Shown here: positions 1 to 8,716 of the stretch, in pieces
How the letters are laid out: every line of letters starts with the position of its first letter
Position numbering within the stretch: position 1 is the stretch's first letter
Assembly (NCBI RefSeq): GCF_003046585.1
Contig: NZ_QAAE01000006.1
Coordinates: 1-64,000 of the forward strand
Length of the DNA: 64,000 bases
Direction: 5' to 3'
DNA from: Nitrosomonas aestuarii
GTDB taxonomy: Bacteria; Pseudomonadota; Gammaproteobacteria; Burkholderiales; Nitrosomonadaceae
The notes under the pieces: model-generated
Told to the model about the DNA's origin: nothing
Databases searched by the model: none
The model's input: the letters and a program-made list of their open reading frames with translations, nothing else
Position numbers and translations under genes: made by a program

Positions 1-90
1 AACAATGACCGGTTGCACACAGCTAATAGTGGAATGTCTCCGGCTAAATATGAAATGTCTCTGATTAAAGTGTCCGGTTCGACTTGACCA
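1..90 (+). mobile_element. Right end of an IS3-family-like insertion sequence (transposase C-terminus)
   Basis: Frame 1 is open from the window edge to a TGA at 85-87. It encodes about 28 residues with the run RLHTANSGMSPAKYE, which resembles the conserved C-terminus of IS3-family integrase-type transposases (RRHSALGYxSPxxYE). The sequence ending TTGACCA near position 90 would be the terminal inverted repeat, with the CA end typical of this family. Immediately beyond it the reading switches to a TonB-receptor C-terminus, so the element probably inserted into that gene. The left part lies outside the window. Family assignment is by motif resemblance only. Confidence 0.55.
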
Positions 91-284
91 GAACAGCCAA
101 TACCAGCACAACTCCATCCTTCACACTGTTTGATGCCACACTCCGCTATGAAAAAGGCCCCATACTTTTCACTATTAATTCGAGCAACATATTTAATAAA
201 AAATATGTATCTTCGACCTTCTTCAACAGGCAATACCCCGGAACTGAGCGCACTGTTATCGGAACATTATCGTTCAGATTTTGA
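91..284 (+). pseudogene. TonB-dependent receptor, C-terminal fragment
   Basis: About 65 codons encode the last beta-strands of a TonB-dependent outer-membrane receptor. LFDATLRYE, the SSNIFNKKYVSS block and the terminal GTLSFRF with its final aromatic residue are typical of siderophore receptors. In the same frame a TAA lies at 66-68, and the sequence before about position 90 belongs to a different reading frame read as an insertion-sequence end. The fragment therefore has no start of its own. The TTG at 84 is unlikely to be used. This is a receptor gene cut by a mobile element. Its substrate cannot be inferred from the fragment. Confidence 0.7.
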
Positions 285-386
285 TTATAAGTTTTAAATT
301 GTTGCCAACAGCGAAGTAATAATTCGATTGTATTGCCAGGGAAATCATGTTGTGTTTCCAATATGAATCAGGTTAGAAACGAATAT

Positions 387-405
387 GACAATTGTTATCA
401 TTTAC
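387..405. promoter_or_regulatory. Candidate Fur box upstream of bacterioferritin
   Basis: The 19 bases here match the classical Fur consensus GATAATGATAATCATTATC at 13 of 19 positions by eye (core TTATCATT). The site is about 150 nt upstream of the bacterioferritin start and 100 nt downstream of the receptor fragment. It could control bacterioferritin, or it could be chance in AT-rich DNA. Confidence 0.3.
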
Positions 406-556
406 AATCAATAGGTTATTGTTGTTTTGATACTGAACAGCTATTATAATGTGGCTGGCTTCGTCAGAATTCTTAAAATTATGCTGGTGTCGGTTAGACG
501 TGGCAGATATATGAGTATTGAACACGACAACAATCCTGTTGGAATAGGAGGAAATT

Positions 557-1024
557 ATGAAAGGCAACACAAAAGTAATAGATACGTTGAATGCGCTGCT
601 TGCTGACGAATTAACTGCCATGGACCAGTATTTTACGCATTCTCGCATGTACGATGACTGGGGATTTAGCAAACTGTACGAGCGCATTGATCATGAAATG
701 GACGATGAGAAGCAGCATGCGGATTTGCTTATCAAAAGGATTTTGCTCTTGGAAGGTGTGCCGGCTATGGGTAATCGCAGTCCGCTCAGGATTGGCAAGG
801 ACGTTCCGGCCATGCTGCGAAATGATCTGGAACTGGAACGGAGTGTAATTACTGCGTTGCGCAATGCAATTGCAGTTTGTGAACTGGAACAAGACTATCA
901 GACACGGGAAATATTAGAAGGTCTGTTGAGTGAAACAGAAGAAGACCACGCCTATTGGCTGGAAAAACAGCTCGGTCTGATTGAAAAAGTCGGGCTGCAG
1001 AATTATCTTCAATCACAAATATGA
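557..1024 (+). CDS. bfr: Bacterioferritin (haem-ligand Met52 replaced by Lys)
   Basis: Iron-storage subunit of the 24-mer bacterioferritin family; 155 residues, close to the usual 155-160. The dinuclear ferroxidase ligands are present: E18, E51, H54 and E94, plus E128 and H131, which correspond to E127/H130 of E. coli. At position 52, where canonical bacterioferritins have the axial haem ligand Met, the sequence reads E51-K52-Q53-H54. The subunit should therefore oxidise iron but not bind inter-subunit haem unless it co-assembles with another subunit. In some bacteria two bacterioferritin subunits divide these functions. The start is supported by GGAGG nine bases before the ATG. A possible Fur site lies upstream. 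The gene stands alone between mobile debris and the convergent flagellin gene. Confidence 0.93.
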   Translation: MKGNTKVIDTLNALLADELTAMDQYFTHSRMYDDWGFSKLYERIDHEMDDEKQHADLLIKRILLLEGVPAMGNRSPLRIGKDVPAMLRNDLELERSVITALRNAIAVCELEQDYQTREILEGLLSETEEDHAYWLEKQLGLIEKVGLQNYLQSQI

Positions 1025-1188
1025 TCCCGGGTTTGTATAAAAATTTCTATTACAAGACAAAGCTGAACGGTTGCAGTGCAATGTAACAGGTTGGCCGTTT
1101 CGATGCGATGGATTACAGCGCCAGGTTCGGCGCTATTTCTTGCAACAGAGCCATTAATTTCTGTTCTAATGAAATTGGAGACACAAGA

Positions 1189-2910
1189 TTACCTAAGCAA
1201 AGTCAGCATCATTTGAGGACTTGAATTAGCTTGAGCAAGAATAGCAGTTGCAGCTTGTTGCATAATTTGCGTTCTGGTCATTGTTGCTGTCTCAATTGCA
1301 AAATCAGCATCCTGGATGCGCGAACGGCTGGCTGTCATAGATTCTGCACTGACCTGATTATTGGCTATCGCCGATTCAAGTCGATTGAGTTGCGCGCCTA
1401 TCTTCGCTCTTTCCTTATTAATATGCTCTAATGCAAGGTCCATTTTATAAATGGTAAAACCTGCATTATTAATCAAATCAATGTTATCAATACCCATGGC
1501 TCCAGCATTTACAGCACCAAAAGAAACATCCAGTGTTTCATTCTTGTTTGCGCCTAATTGTAAAGTTTTGTTATTGCCCAGCCCAGCCAGAGCGATATTT
1601 TCCCATTTTTCATTGAACCCACTCAACGCATTTTGGCCACTTCTGGAACTGCTGTTTGGAACAACACTTTCAGCCGTTCTAACAGCTCCACCATCAACAT
1701 TTGCGCCTCCAATCGCACCAGTATCTTCGTCTGCCAAGTTCATTCCAGCGATATAAGCAGTGCCATTAGCCACAAAATCAGCATTAAAAGCATCTGCGCT
1801 TGCCCACAGCCCACCTGAAGCTGCGTTGATTGCATCATTCAGTGTGGCGGCTTGATTCTGATTAAGATAAGTCATGACATCCTTGATGCCAGCACCACCA
1901 TTTTCTTTGATTTTCTGATGCATATAACCCACTGCAGCATAAGCAGCTGAGTACTCATCTGAGCTTCCTACCCAGGCACCGCCTGCTGAACCAAAATTTG
2001 CCGCTTGCGCCATGACCCCGACAACGCCAACATTGTTAATTGAACTCTGTAATCGCTCATCTGCGCCATGAATAAATTCAGCCGCACCCTCCAGGAACCA
2101 TATCTGATCAGCCGCCGGATTGAACATTGAAGCAATATTCATGCTGCGATACATGACGGCATGCACCATTTCATGGGCAATAATTCTGTCATTGTAAAAA
2201 GGGGCCGTACCGCCGTTCGGCAGATTAGGCGGCGTGAAATCACTCATATCAATCTGCAGCTTGACATCGGTAGCCTTACCCGTAAAACCGCCGGGAATCG
2301 AACCAACAACCCGGGCGGCAGTTTGCCCTGCACCGTCCGAAAAAGTAGTCAACTCAATGCTAATATCGGCGCCATCAGCTGAAATACCATAGTATTGCTG
2401 GATCATGCTCTCAGCCTGTTCGAGCCAGCCGTTCTGCAAGCCATAAAGTACGGCCAATTGATTTGAATCGCCTATAACACTGCCACTTGTAAAATCAAAA
2501 ATTTTTTCATTATTGAACGCAGTAGAGGATGATACTCTATCTATTTCCTGGATAAGTTGATTGGTCTCTTCCTGTAACGCCTTTTTATCACTGAGGCTAT
2601 TTGTTGAATTAGCTGCCTGAACTGAAAGCTCCCGAACTCGCTGTAATGAGCTTGAAATAGATGAAAGTGCGCCGTCCGCGGTTTGCAGCATGGAAACACC
2701 GTCATTGGCATTTCGAGTCGCCTGATTTAAACCACGAATTTGTGATGTCATACGTTCGGATATCGCAAGTCCTGCGGCATCGTCCCTTGCGCTATTGATA
2801 CGCAGACCGGAAGACAACCGCTCCAAAGAACGATTTAAATTCGTCTCCGTCATCGACAATTGGCGCATGCTGTTTAAGGCACCGATATTTGTATTAATTG
2901 ATAAGCTCAT
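1189..2910 (-). CDS. Flagellin with inserted zinc metallopeptidase domain (flagellinolysin)
   Basis: 573-residue flagellin. Residues 1 to about 145 are the conserved D0/D1 N-terminus ([33 protein letters not shown]). About 480-573 are the matching C-terminal D1/D0 helices (QNRLES-like segment, then SRIQDADFA and ILAQANSSP). The hypervariable middle, about 150-470, is replaced by a peptidase domain. It has an HExxH zinc motif at H246-E247-M-V-H250 and a WFLEGAAEF segment with E274 as the likely third ligand. This spacing resembles collagenase-type (M9) gluzincins. Such proteins are known as flagellinolysins: the filament displays thousands of protease copies. Exported by the flagellar type III route, so no signal peptide is expected. 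No other flagellar genes are nearby. No clear sigma-28 promoter was recognised in the AT-rich upstream 150 nt. Confidence 0.92.
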   Translation of the reverse strand: MSLSINTNIGALNSMRQLSMTETNLNRSLERLSSGLRINSARDDAAGLAISERMTSQIRGLNQATRNANDGVSMLQTADGALSSISSSLQRVRELSVQAANSTNSLSDKKALQEETNQLIQEIDRVSSSTAFNNEKIFDFTSGSVIGDSNQLAVLYGLQNGWLEQAESMIQQYYGISADGADISIELTTFSDGAGQTAARVVGSIPGGFTGKATDVKLQIDMSDFTPPNLPNGGTAPFYNDRIIAHEMVHAVMYRSMNIASMFNPAADQIWFLEGAAEFIHGADERLQSSINNVGVVGVMAQAANFGSAGGAWVGSSDEYSAAYAAVGYMHQKIKENGGAGIKDVMTYLNQNQAATLNDAINAASGGLWASADAFNADFVANGTAYIAGMNLADEDTGAIGGANVDGGAVRTAESVVPNSSSRSGQNALSGFNEKWENIALAGLGNNKTLQLGANKNETLDVSFGAVNAGAMGIDNIDLINNAGFTIYKMDLALEHINKERAKIGAQLNRLESAIANNQVSAESMTASRSRIQDADFAIETATMTRTQIMQQAATAILAQANSSPQMMLTLLR

Positions 2911-3062
2911 TATTTCAAGTAAAATTATTTATACGATATTCTTATCTCTTTACGGAAAATCGAAGCAATTATTAAGACCAAAAATTGAATTTTCCGAATT
3001 TAATATATACAAAATATTTGATTACGAGCTCGTCTTACAAATTCTTAGAAAACTAATTTTTC

Positions 3063-4292
3063 GTGACAAAGAAAAATCAACCTACCACTAAAAAAAGTAC
3101 GCCCACAACACAATATCAAACGCTTAAACAGATAGGCGAATTAAAACCGGATGCAGATCAAGCCAATGCGGTCGACGAATTGGAGCGTTTATATCATGCA
3201 CTGATAGACTATTCTTGCTCCGACAGTCTAAAAAGTGGTTGGTTATTACATTTTTTTCGCCGCACTAACCACAAACAGGAATCTCCTAGAGGTATCTATC
3301 TTTATGGTAACGTCGGGCGTGGCAAATCCATGCTAATGGATTTATTTTTTAGCGTCGCCCCTTTGGCATCGAAACGGCGCGTGCATTTCCATGAATTCAT
3401 GCTGGAAATTCATAATCATCTAAAAATATGGCACAATTTTTCCATACAACAGCGCAAACTTGCAATGCAAAATTTACAGAATATACAAGGTAGAAAAGTT
3501 GATCTGGATGATCCAATACCTGCCGTAGCGCAACAAATCGCTAATAAAGCAACATTGTTATGTTTTGACGAGCTGCAGGTTACTGATATTGCCGATGCGA
3601 TGGTGGTCGCCCGGTTATTTAAAGAGCTGTTTGATCAAGGTGTAGTGATAGTATCTACATCCAACAGAGCACCAGATGACCTGTATAAAAATGGACTCAA
3701 CCGCCATCGTTTTGTACCGTTTATTGATCGCATAAAAAAAAACATGGCAATCGTGTCACTGAATGGCCCCATCGATTACCGCTATAACCGATTAAAGGGC
3801 ACAGACACTTATTTTCATCCGGTAAATGAAACCACCACAGCCAAATTATCCGCAGCCTTTTTTCGTTTGACGGATCGCAGTGTGGAAGATCGAGACAAGG
3901 TACCGAGTGGTGAACTAAACGTTCAAGGACGTAAATTATTTGTGCCGAAATCCGCGCGCGGCGTAGCAGTTTTTTCGTTCAAGCGATTATGTGCCAATCC
4001 ACTGGGCTCAGCAGATTACCTTGCTATCGCTAGAGCTTATCATACGGTCATCATAGTAGCTATTCCACAATTTACACATGAAAATACAAGCGAAGCCAAA
4101 CGTTTTATCCATCTTATCGATGCACTATATGAATATAACGTCAAATTTCTTTGCTCGGCGGTCACACCTCCACACCTACTTTATCAATCAGGCAACTCCG
4201 ATTTCGAGTTTGAGCGCACTATATCCCGCTTAATAGAAATGCAATCAGAAGACTATTTAGCAAAAGGTCATGGAAAACTTATTGCTGAATAG
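3063..4292 (+). CDS. zapE: Cell division protein ZapE (AFG1-like ATPase)
   Basis: 409-residue P-loop ATPase of the ZapE/AFG1 family, which associates with the Z-ring late in division. Walker A is GNVGRGKS at residues 82-89. Walker B is in LLCFDELQVTD, and a sensor-type STSNRAP follows. The family's DDLYKNGLNRHRFVPFI segment, which specifies ZapE, is intact, as is the C-terminal YLAKGHG tail. The start is a GTG at 3063. The N-terminus is Lys/Thr-rich and slightly longer than usual, so a later start cannot be excluded. The gene is divergent from the flagellin gene and convergent with a small membrane protein. Confidence 0.93.
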   Translation: MTKKNQPTTKKSTPTTQYQTLKQIGELKPDADQANAVDELERLYHALIDYSCSDSLKSGWLLHFFRRTNHKQESPRGIYLYGNVGRGKSMLMDLFFSVAPLASKRRVHFHEFMLEIHNHLKIWHNFSIQQRKLAMQNLQNIQGRKVDLDDPIPAVAQQIANKATLLCFDELQVTDIADAMVVARLFKELFDQGVVIVSTSNRAPDDLYKNGLNRHRFVPFIDRIKKNMAIVSLNGPIDYRYNRLKGTDTYFHPVNETTTAKLSAAFFRLTDRSVEDRDKVPSGELNVQGRKLFVPKSARGVAVFSFKRLCANPLGSADYLAIARAYHTVIIVAIPQFTHENTSEAKRFIHLIDALYEYNVKFLCSAVTPPHLLYQSGNSDFEFERTISRLIEMQSEDYLAKGHGKLIAE

Positions 4293-4316
4293 CTATATTC
4301 CAAAAGACTGGCGTCT

Positions 4317-4691
4317 TCAGTCACGCTTTCTGGATGCAAAAACATAACCACCAATCGCTCCCAATATCAACCCAATTGGACAGGCAACAATAATACCAAA
4401 GAATATAGCTTGCTGAGTATCCTGCACCAAAAGCATTGGCCCAAAGAAACCAAAAATAAACCCTAATCCACCCAATATGAGCGCACCGTTCAGCACAGAC
4501 GCACTCACACTCATTTTTTTACTGGAAAACGATTGCCACGAATACCATCCCACGCAAGCCGCACAGACTAATGATAAGGCTACGCTGATCAAACCAGTTA
4601 ATTCAGTGGTAATCAATAAAATTGTCTGGATAAAAAACAGAACGATACCAAACATTAACAAGGAAACGATTACTCTAAATGTAAACTGCAC
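4317..4691 (-). CDS. Small four-helix membrane protein, unknown function
   Basis: 124 residues with four hydrophobic segments at about 6-28, 33-50, 64-88 and 96-118, ending in a short basic tail (ASRKRD). No catalytic or binding motif is visible and no family was recognised. It is convergent with zapE, 24 nt away. Its start overlaps the 3' end of the GGDEF fragment on the same strand, which suggests it once followed that gene in a transcript. The composition looks like a real membrane protein, but expression in the present disrupted context is uncertain. Confidence 0.55.
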   Translation of the reverse strand: MQFTFRVIVSLLMFGIVLFFIQTILLITTELTGLISVALSLVCAACVGWYSWQSFSSKKMSVSASVLNGALILGGLGFIFGFFGPMLLVQDTQQAIFFGIIVACPIGLILGAIGGYVFASRKRD

Positions 4692-4870
4692 TGTTGTAAC
4701 TCCAATTTATGAATCAGGCGACCAAATAACAGGAAGTACCATTTCTTACCTTTTCGCTTCGCCTGATATATCGCAGAATCAGCATTAGCTATTAACATTT
4801 CAATATTTTTGCCGTCATGGAGAAAGACAGTGATGCCGATACTTGATCCCAAAATGGCATAAAAACCATT
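4670..4870 (-). pseudogene. GGDEF diguanylate cyclase, C-terminal fragment
   Basis: The reading SSIGITVFLHDGKNIEMLI followed by ANADSAIYQAKRKGKKWY matches the last third of GGDEF domains (SIGIAxFPxDG, then NADxALYxAKxxGRN). The GG(D/E)EF catalytic motif and everything upstream are missing because an IS256-family remnant abuts the fragment at about 4875. The first possible ATG is at 4852, inside the domain, so no functional cyclase is made. Confidence 0.7.
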
Positions 4871-4874
4871 ATTA

Positions 4875-5520
4875 GAGGCCGTTTATATTCTGTGTCAGAT
4901 AAGCATTACGACTAACGCGCTTTGCTTGTTGGCCACGTAAAATAACTGTAGCCACTGCTCTTTCAATGCATAACTTACAGTTATTTTCCGCAGCTTGATG
5001 ATAACTGGTTATGTGTTCAGGTGTCGAGCACATGATCCAGTCGATCTTCAAAAAAAGATCTAATTGTGACAAAACCTGAGTCCAGTTCTGAACCGACATG
5101 GTCCATTTCTCAGTGGCATTTAATATGCCTGCGTAAGGTAATTTCAATAAGCTGTTTTCATTTTGGAATGCACCTTTGGTTTTGGTTAATTTCCGAAACT
5201 GACGATGCATCGCTTCAACAGCATTGGTTGTGTAAATGATTTTTCGTATCGGTTCCGGGTGTTTAAAGTAAGCCGATAAATAATGCCACTTTTACGTCAG
5301 GATCTGATCACAATGGGATAGGTATTGCTCCATTTTCAAAGGCCAGGCAGTTCTTTCTTTTCTTCAGGTATTAATCCTGACAGGGTGTAAATGGCCTTGC
5401 CGATATAACGACCCGCTTCCGTAATTTTATAATGCACGGCAACCATTCGCATCACTGGGCAAATATTCTTCAGCGGTCTTTGCTGCCATTCTTTAAGTGC
5501 GGGCAAGTTTTGGCCCCTTC
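4875..5520 (-). mobile_element. Decayed IS256-family (mutator) transposase remnant
   Basis: Pieces of an IS256-family transposase can be read on the minus strand. One segment from about 5510 to 5370 reads VHYKITEAGRYIGKAIYTLSG. After a deletion and stop codons the signature IIYTTNAVEAMHRQFRKL appears at about 5240-5190, and GAFQNENSLLKL follows. A run of seven Ts near 5060 causes a frameshift; restoring one T would give the normal tail FFEDRLDHVLDT with a stop at 5017-5019. At 4876-4898 the sequence beginning GAGGCCGTTTATATTCTGTG is probably the terminal inverted repeat. No matching left end is visible. The element is dead: internal deletion, frameshift and missing N-terminus. Confidence 0.8.
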
Positions 5521-5599
5521 AGATACTATTTTCTAATTGTTTGTTCAATCTCCAGTTAAGCTATTTCAGCCAAACTGGAGAAGATAGAAAAACAGATGG

Positions 5600-8095
5600 T
5601 TAAATTTCAGGAATCAGACTTAGAAGTTCCTCAAGCGTAGCTGCATCACTAATAGGACATGTAAAGCCATCAATTTCGATACGCGATGTATCTTTACATG
5701 GCGCCACATCTTTTAGATTCGCCACCCCAAACTGATCCCAACACTGCTGATTGGTAAGTCCCACTGTGGGGCAATTCTGATTAGCAAGCAAGTTACCAGC
5801 TGGATATTCACGCGCAACCATCACATGACCGGGAGATTGCTCTTTAAAAAATAACTGAAAATCATTGCCTGATTGCTTGTCATAATTATAGACATACGTC
5901 CTTGACAATTCAGTTACTGTCGACAATGAGAAGGGTGGAACTATCCTAGTAGCGATCGCAGCAGGCTTTAGCGACAAGAATTTGTTTTGAGGACCCATAT
6001 TTTGTTCAAATTCCACATCTTTAAGCAAGGTATACTTTGAACCTACCAGAGGAGAATGTTCTCTTACGTTGACATAATTCCTAAGAAATGCATCATCAAC
6101 TATAGTTATCCGGGGCGGAGCCAATCCAAATTGCGGCTCTACTGGCAGTAAAAATGCCGGAAGATCAATGCCCAGATTGAATCCTTCAACCCTAATATTT
6201 CTCAACACAACGTGACCGGCTTGATATCGAGGATTATGCAAATCAATACCTATGTTAATTGTGCCGATATAGTTCTTGTTCGATACGGCTTGATTGCCAA
6301 TAATCGTTATGTTGTCATAGGCGGCAGAAATGTTACGCTGAGAATATAAACCGGTCTGTTTGATATTCCACAAAAGATAGTCACTCAACTGTCCTACGAC
6401 ACCTGCAAAACCGACCCATATGCCAACACCACTGGCGTATACTTCATTGTTTCTTGACATTCGGATTTCTGGCGCAAATGTCTTTTTATAGCTCGTCCAT
6501 TGAGTTAAATCGTCAATATCAGCACCTCTAAAATTGGGCACTAAAGGCTGATTATTCACAAACCCTTTTGATCGCGCGTTATACATGACACCCGCATAAG
6601 CAGCATTAGCGGCTACGTTTCCGGTTACATAATCATCGTTACCTGTAAACCATAAAGCGGAACCTTCATAGCCGAAATCACTAAATCCGTGATGTCTGCC
6701 TATTTCAGCAACGCCCCCATATCTTGGCTCATAAAGACTCTTAATGATGGTTCCGACTTTAACAACGAAATTATTACTGAAAACATTTTCTCTTTCATTG
6801 CCTTCTTCTGTAATGATCCCGGCACCCTCAACGTCATAGACAACGTTACCATCCACAAGACCAAAGTGAGAATTATGTACTGCTATGCCCCACTTAGCGC
6901 CGTTGTCAATTGCATTGCCAACCAGAACAAATTGATAACCGTCATTAGATGTATTTACGGGTCCCATATGATGATGCATATGAATAGGATAACGGCCAAT
7001 CTGATTTGTGCCGATGTGTGCTACCACATTATCAGTAATGACTGTATTATCCAGCGGCTTCGCTGTAGTACGACCCATATCGACGAATGAAACATATCTG
7101 ATATCCACTTTGGATCTCTCAGTAAACATGCTGTGTCCTCTAACGCCACCGGAATTTTCAGAACGCACCACAATGTTTCTGCTTAAATTGCCAATATGCG
7201 GCATACCAATCAAATTACCATCAGTATCACGGCCACCCAGATGATCGTACACCAGCGGTCGAGTTAATCTAATTGTATTGCCAGAAATGTCAGCGATAAT
7301 CATTTCCTCAAGCTGAAGTTCTATTGGTGTCACAGGTTCAATCTGCCATTTCTTAACTAGAGGTGTTTGTCTGGTATCCGGCAGCACAAGCTTATCTCCC
7401 ACTGACCAACCGGTCGGAGAACTTGCCAGCACAAGAGTATTCTGTCCAGCCCGGGGTTCTTGTGCCAACCTTATCCAGGTTGGTGACATTTCTTTTCCGT
7501 GCATATTGACTTCGCCGAATGAGATCAAGCCGGTACCATATTGCAATGGATCGTAGGCTCCTGTCGCCCTATCAGGGCCCCAAGTAGCAAGCGAACGATT
7601 GGCAATAATTATCTCCACTTTCACATTCCCTGCAATCGGACTTGCCAGGGTTCCAACATTCATCCTGCCCTCACGATAGACTAAAATAGTGCCTACTTTG
7701 ATTCTGCTACTCATAGCTGTATCAAATGTTAACGTTCCCTTAATTCCGAGAGAAGCTAAAGCAGCGTCGCTGATACCATTGTAATTGACAGCGTGCCCTT
7801 GCTCTATTCGAACAACATCATCAGCATGAGGTACTCGCGCTTGTTGCCAGGTAGAAACATCAAACCAATTCCCGCTTTGTTTTGAAACAATCGTTGGGTG
7901 AGCTGCAAAGTTAGGAATCACATCTTTTCCGGTTACAACAGAATCCAGGTCGCCTTCCATTACGGCTGCTGGGTGATGATGCGGTTCCACGCTTTCTAAT
8001 GGAGCCGTTTCTTTTGAAGTTGCATCCGGAGCCTCTTCCGCAAATACTAGTGATGCTGCTACAAAAATAATCATAGCTAATAAAAATTCTTTCAT
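5600..8095 (-). CDS. Secreted G8-domain / parallel beta-helix protein
   Basis: 831 residues with a cleavable signal peptide (hydrophobic residues 4-18, then VFAEE). A G8 domain covers about 70-190 (GNWFDVSTWQQARVPHADDV, then GTLTFD). A long right-handed beta-helix region covers about 300-690, including GRYPIHMHHHMGP, the counterpart of the GRYPIHFH motif of the CEMIP/TMEM2 group. In animals this G8 plus beta-helix arrangement belongs to hyaluronan-depolymerising proteins; the bacterial substrate is unknown. An extracellular polysaccharide-related role is inference. A c-di-GMP riboswitch lies on the same strand about 540 nt upstream, so it may be a biofilm or motility-switch output. RBS GGAA precedes the ATG. 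It has no co-oriented close neighbour. Confidence 0.82.
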   Translation of the reverse strand: MKEFLLAMIIFVAASLVFAEEAPDATSKETAPLESVEPHHHPAAVMEGDLDSVVTGKDVIPNFAAHPTIVSKQSGNWFDVSTWQQARVPHADDVVRIEQGHAVNYNGISDAALASLGIKGTLTFDTAMSSRIKVGTILVYREGRMNVGTLASPIAGNVKVEIIIANRSLATWGPDRATGAYDPLQYGTGLISFGEVNMHGKEMSPTWIRLAQEPRAGQNTLVLASSPTGWSVGDKLVLPDTRQTPLVKKWQIEPVTPIELQLEEMIIADISGNTIRLTRPLVYDHLGGRDTDGNLIGMPHIGNLSRNIVVRSENSGGVRGHSMFTERSKVDIRYVSFVDMGRTTAKPLDNTVITDNVVAHIGTNQIGRYPIHMHHHMGPVNTSNDGYQFVLVGNAIDNGAKWGIAVHNSHFGLVDGNVVYDVEGAGIITEEGNERENVFSNNFVVKVGTIIKSLYEPRYGGVAEIGRHHGFSDFGYEGSALWFTGNDDYVTGNVAANAAYAGVMYNARSKGFVNNQPLVPNFRGADIDDLTQWTSYKKTFAPEIRMSRNNEVYASGVGIWVGFAGVVGQLSDYLLWNIKQTGLYSQRNISAAYDNITIIGNQAVSNKNYIGTINIGIDLHNPRYQAGHVVLRNIRVEGFNLGIDLPAFLLPVEPQFGLAPPRITIVDDAFLRNYVNVREHSPLVGSKYTLLKDVEFEQNMGPQNKFLSLKPAAIATRIVPPFSLSTVTELSRTYVYNYDKQSGNDFQLFFKEQSPGHVMVAREYPAGNLLANQNCPTVGLTNQQCWDQFGVANLKDVAPCKDTSRIEIDGFTCPISDAATLEELLSLIPEI

Positions 8096-8392
8096 TTAAT
8101 TTCCTTAGTACACTTATAGCGTTTATCCTGATTGAAGAATCAGTACATTACATATTCTCAATCAACAAATGAATTGATCTGTAAACAAATCAACTTTGGA
8201 TAAATCTTGTTGATAATTAGAATCAATCTTTGAATTTTTCACTTTGATTCACCACGGGTCTTCTATGATTTGTACGAGCAGACTCGCATATACGAGATGA
8301 TCAACAAGTCATACTTTTACCCAACTCATAGATATCTGTGTTTTTTTGATACCGTGTATCAAGTGCGAATAAAAGTGAATTTTGTGGTGTAG

Positions 8393-8500
8393 TTAGCTCA
8401 AATAAAATTGCTCATACGGAACCACTAGAATGCGTTTGTCAAAATCAAAATAAATTCGACTTCGATTATTGGAAGAGCAGGGGGATTTGTAAATTGTCAT
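8393..8500 (-). CDS. Possible 35-residue leader ORF between riboswitch and G8 gene
   Basis: An ATG at 8498-8500, preceded by GAGGA with a 7-nt spacing, opens 35 codons ending at TAA 8393-8395. The peptide is polar then hydrophobic (NRSRIYFDFDKRILVVPYEQ). It is not recognised. The good ribosome-binding site is the main support. It could be a real small protein, an upstream ORF in the riboswitch-controlled leader, or a gene remnant. Confidence 0.3.
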   Translation of the reverse strand: MTIYKSPCSSNNRSRIYFDFDKRILVVPYEQFYLS

Positions 8501-8637
8501 GTTTGGTTCCTCGTTCGTTAATCAAACTCAGACACAGGCCGGGGAACGCATGTTTCTACTATGTTGTATCTATTGACGATATCAGTTGTCGTATCTATTG
8601 ATGATACTAACTGACATATCTGCAGACACTAACTTTT

Positions 8638-8716
8638 GGTAACCCCGCTATCTATTTGCTAGACCGGAAGCTTTGCGTCCTCACCTCACGATGAGTATGC
8701 CTTTGTCTTTTTGTTT
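8638..8716 (-). ncRNA. Cyclic-di-GMP-I (GEMM) riboswitch aptamer
   Basis: Read on the minus strand, the segment has the GEMM-I landmarks in order. First comes AAAGGCA, then a P2 hairpin closing with GGTGAGGACGCAAAGC, then TTCCGGTCTA, a short second hairpin, and the conserved end TAGCGGGGTTACC. GGACGCAAAGC and GCGGGGTTACC are near-invariant in this class. It binds cyclic di-GMP. The next gene downstream on this strand is the G8/beta-helix protein starting at 8095. The leader of about 540 nt is long, and no obvious intrinsic terminator was identified, so the mode of control is unclear. On or off polarity cannot be told by eye. Confidence 0.88.

Noticed and set aside
373-687. 104-codon minus-strand ORF upstream of and into bfr
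   Set aside because: Antisense to the start of a well-conserved gene and spans its likely promoter; no motif.
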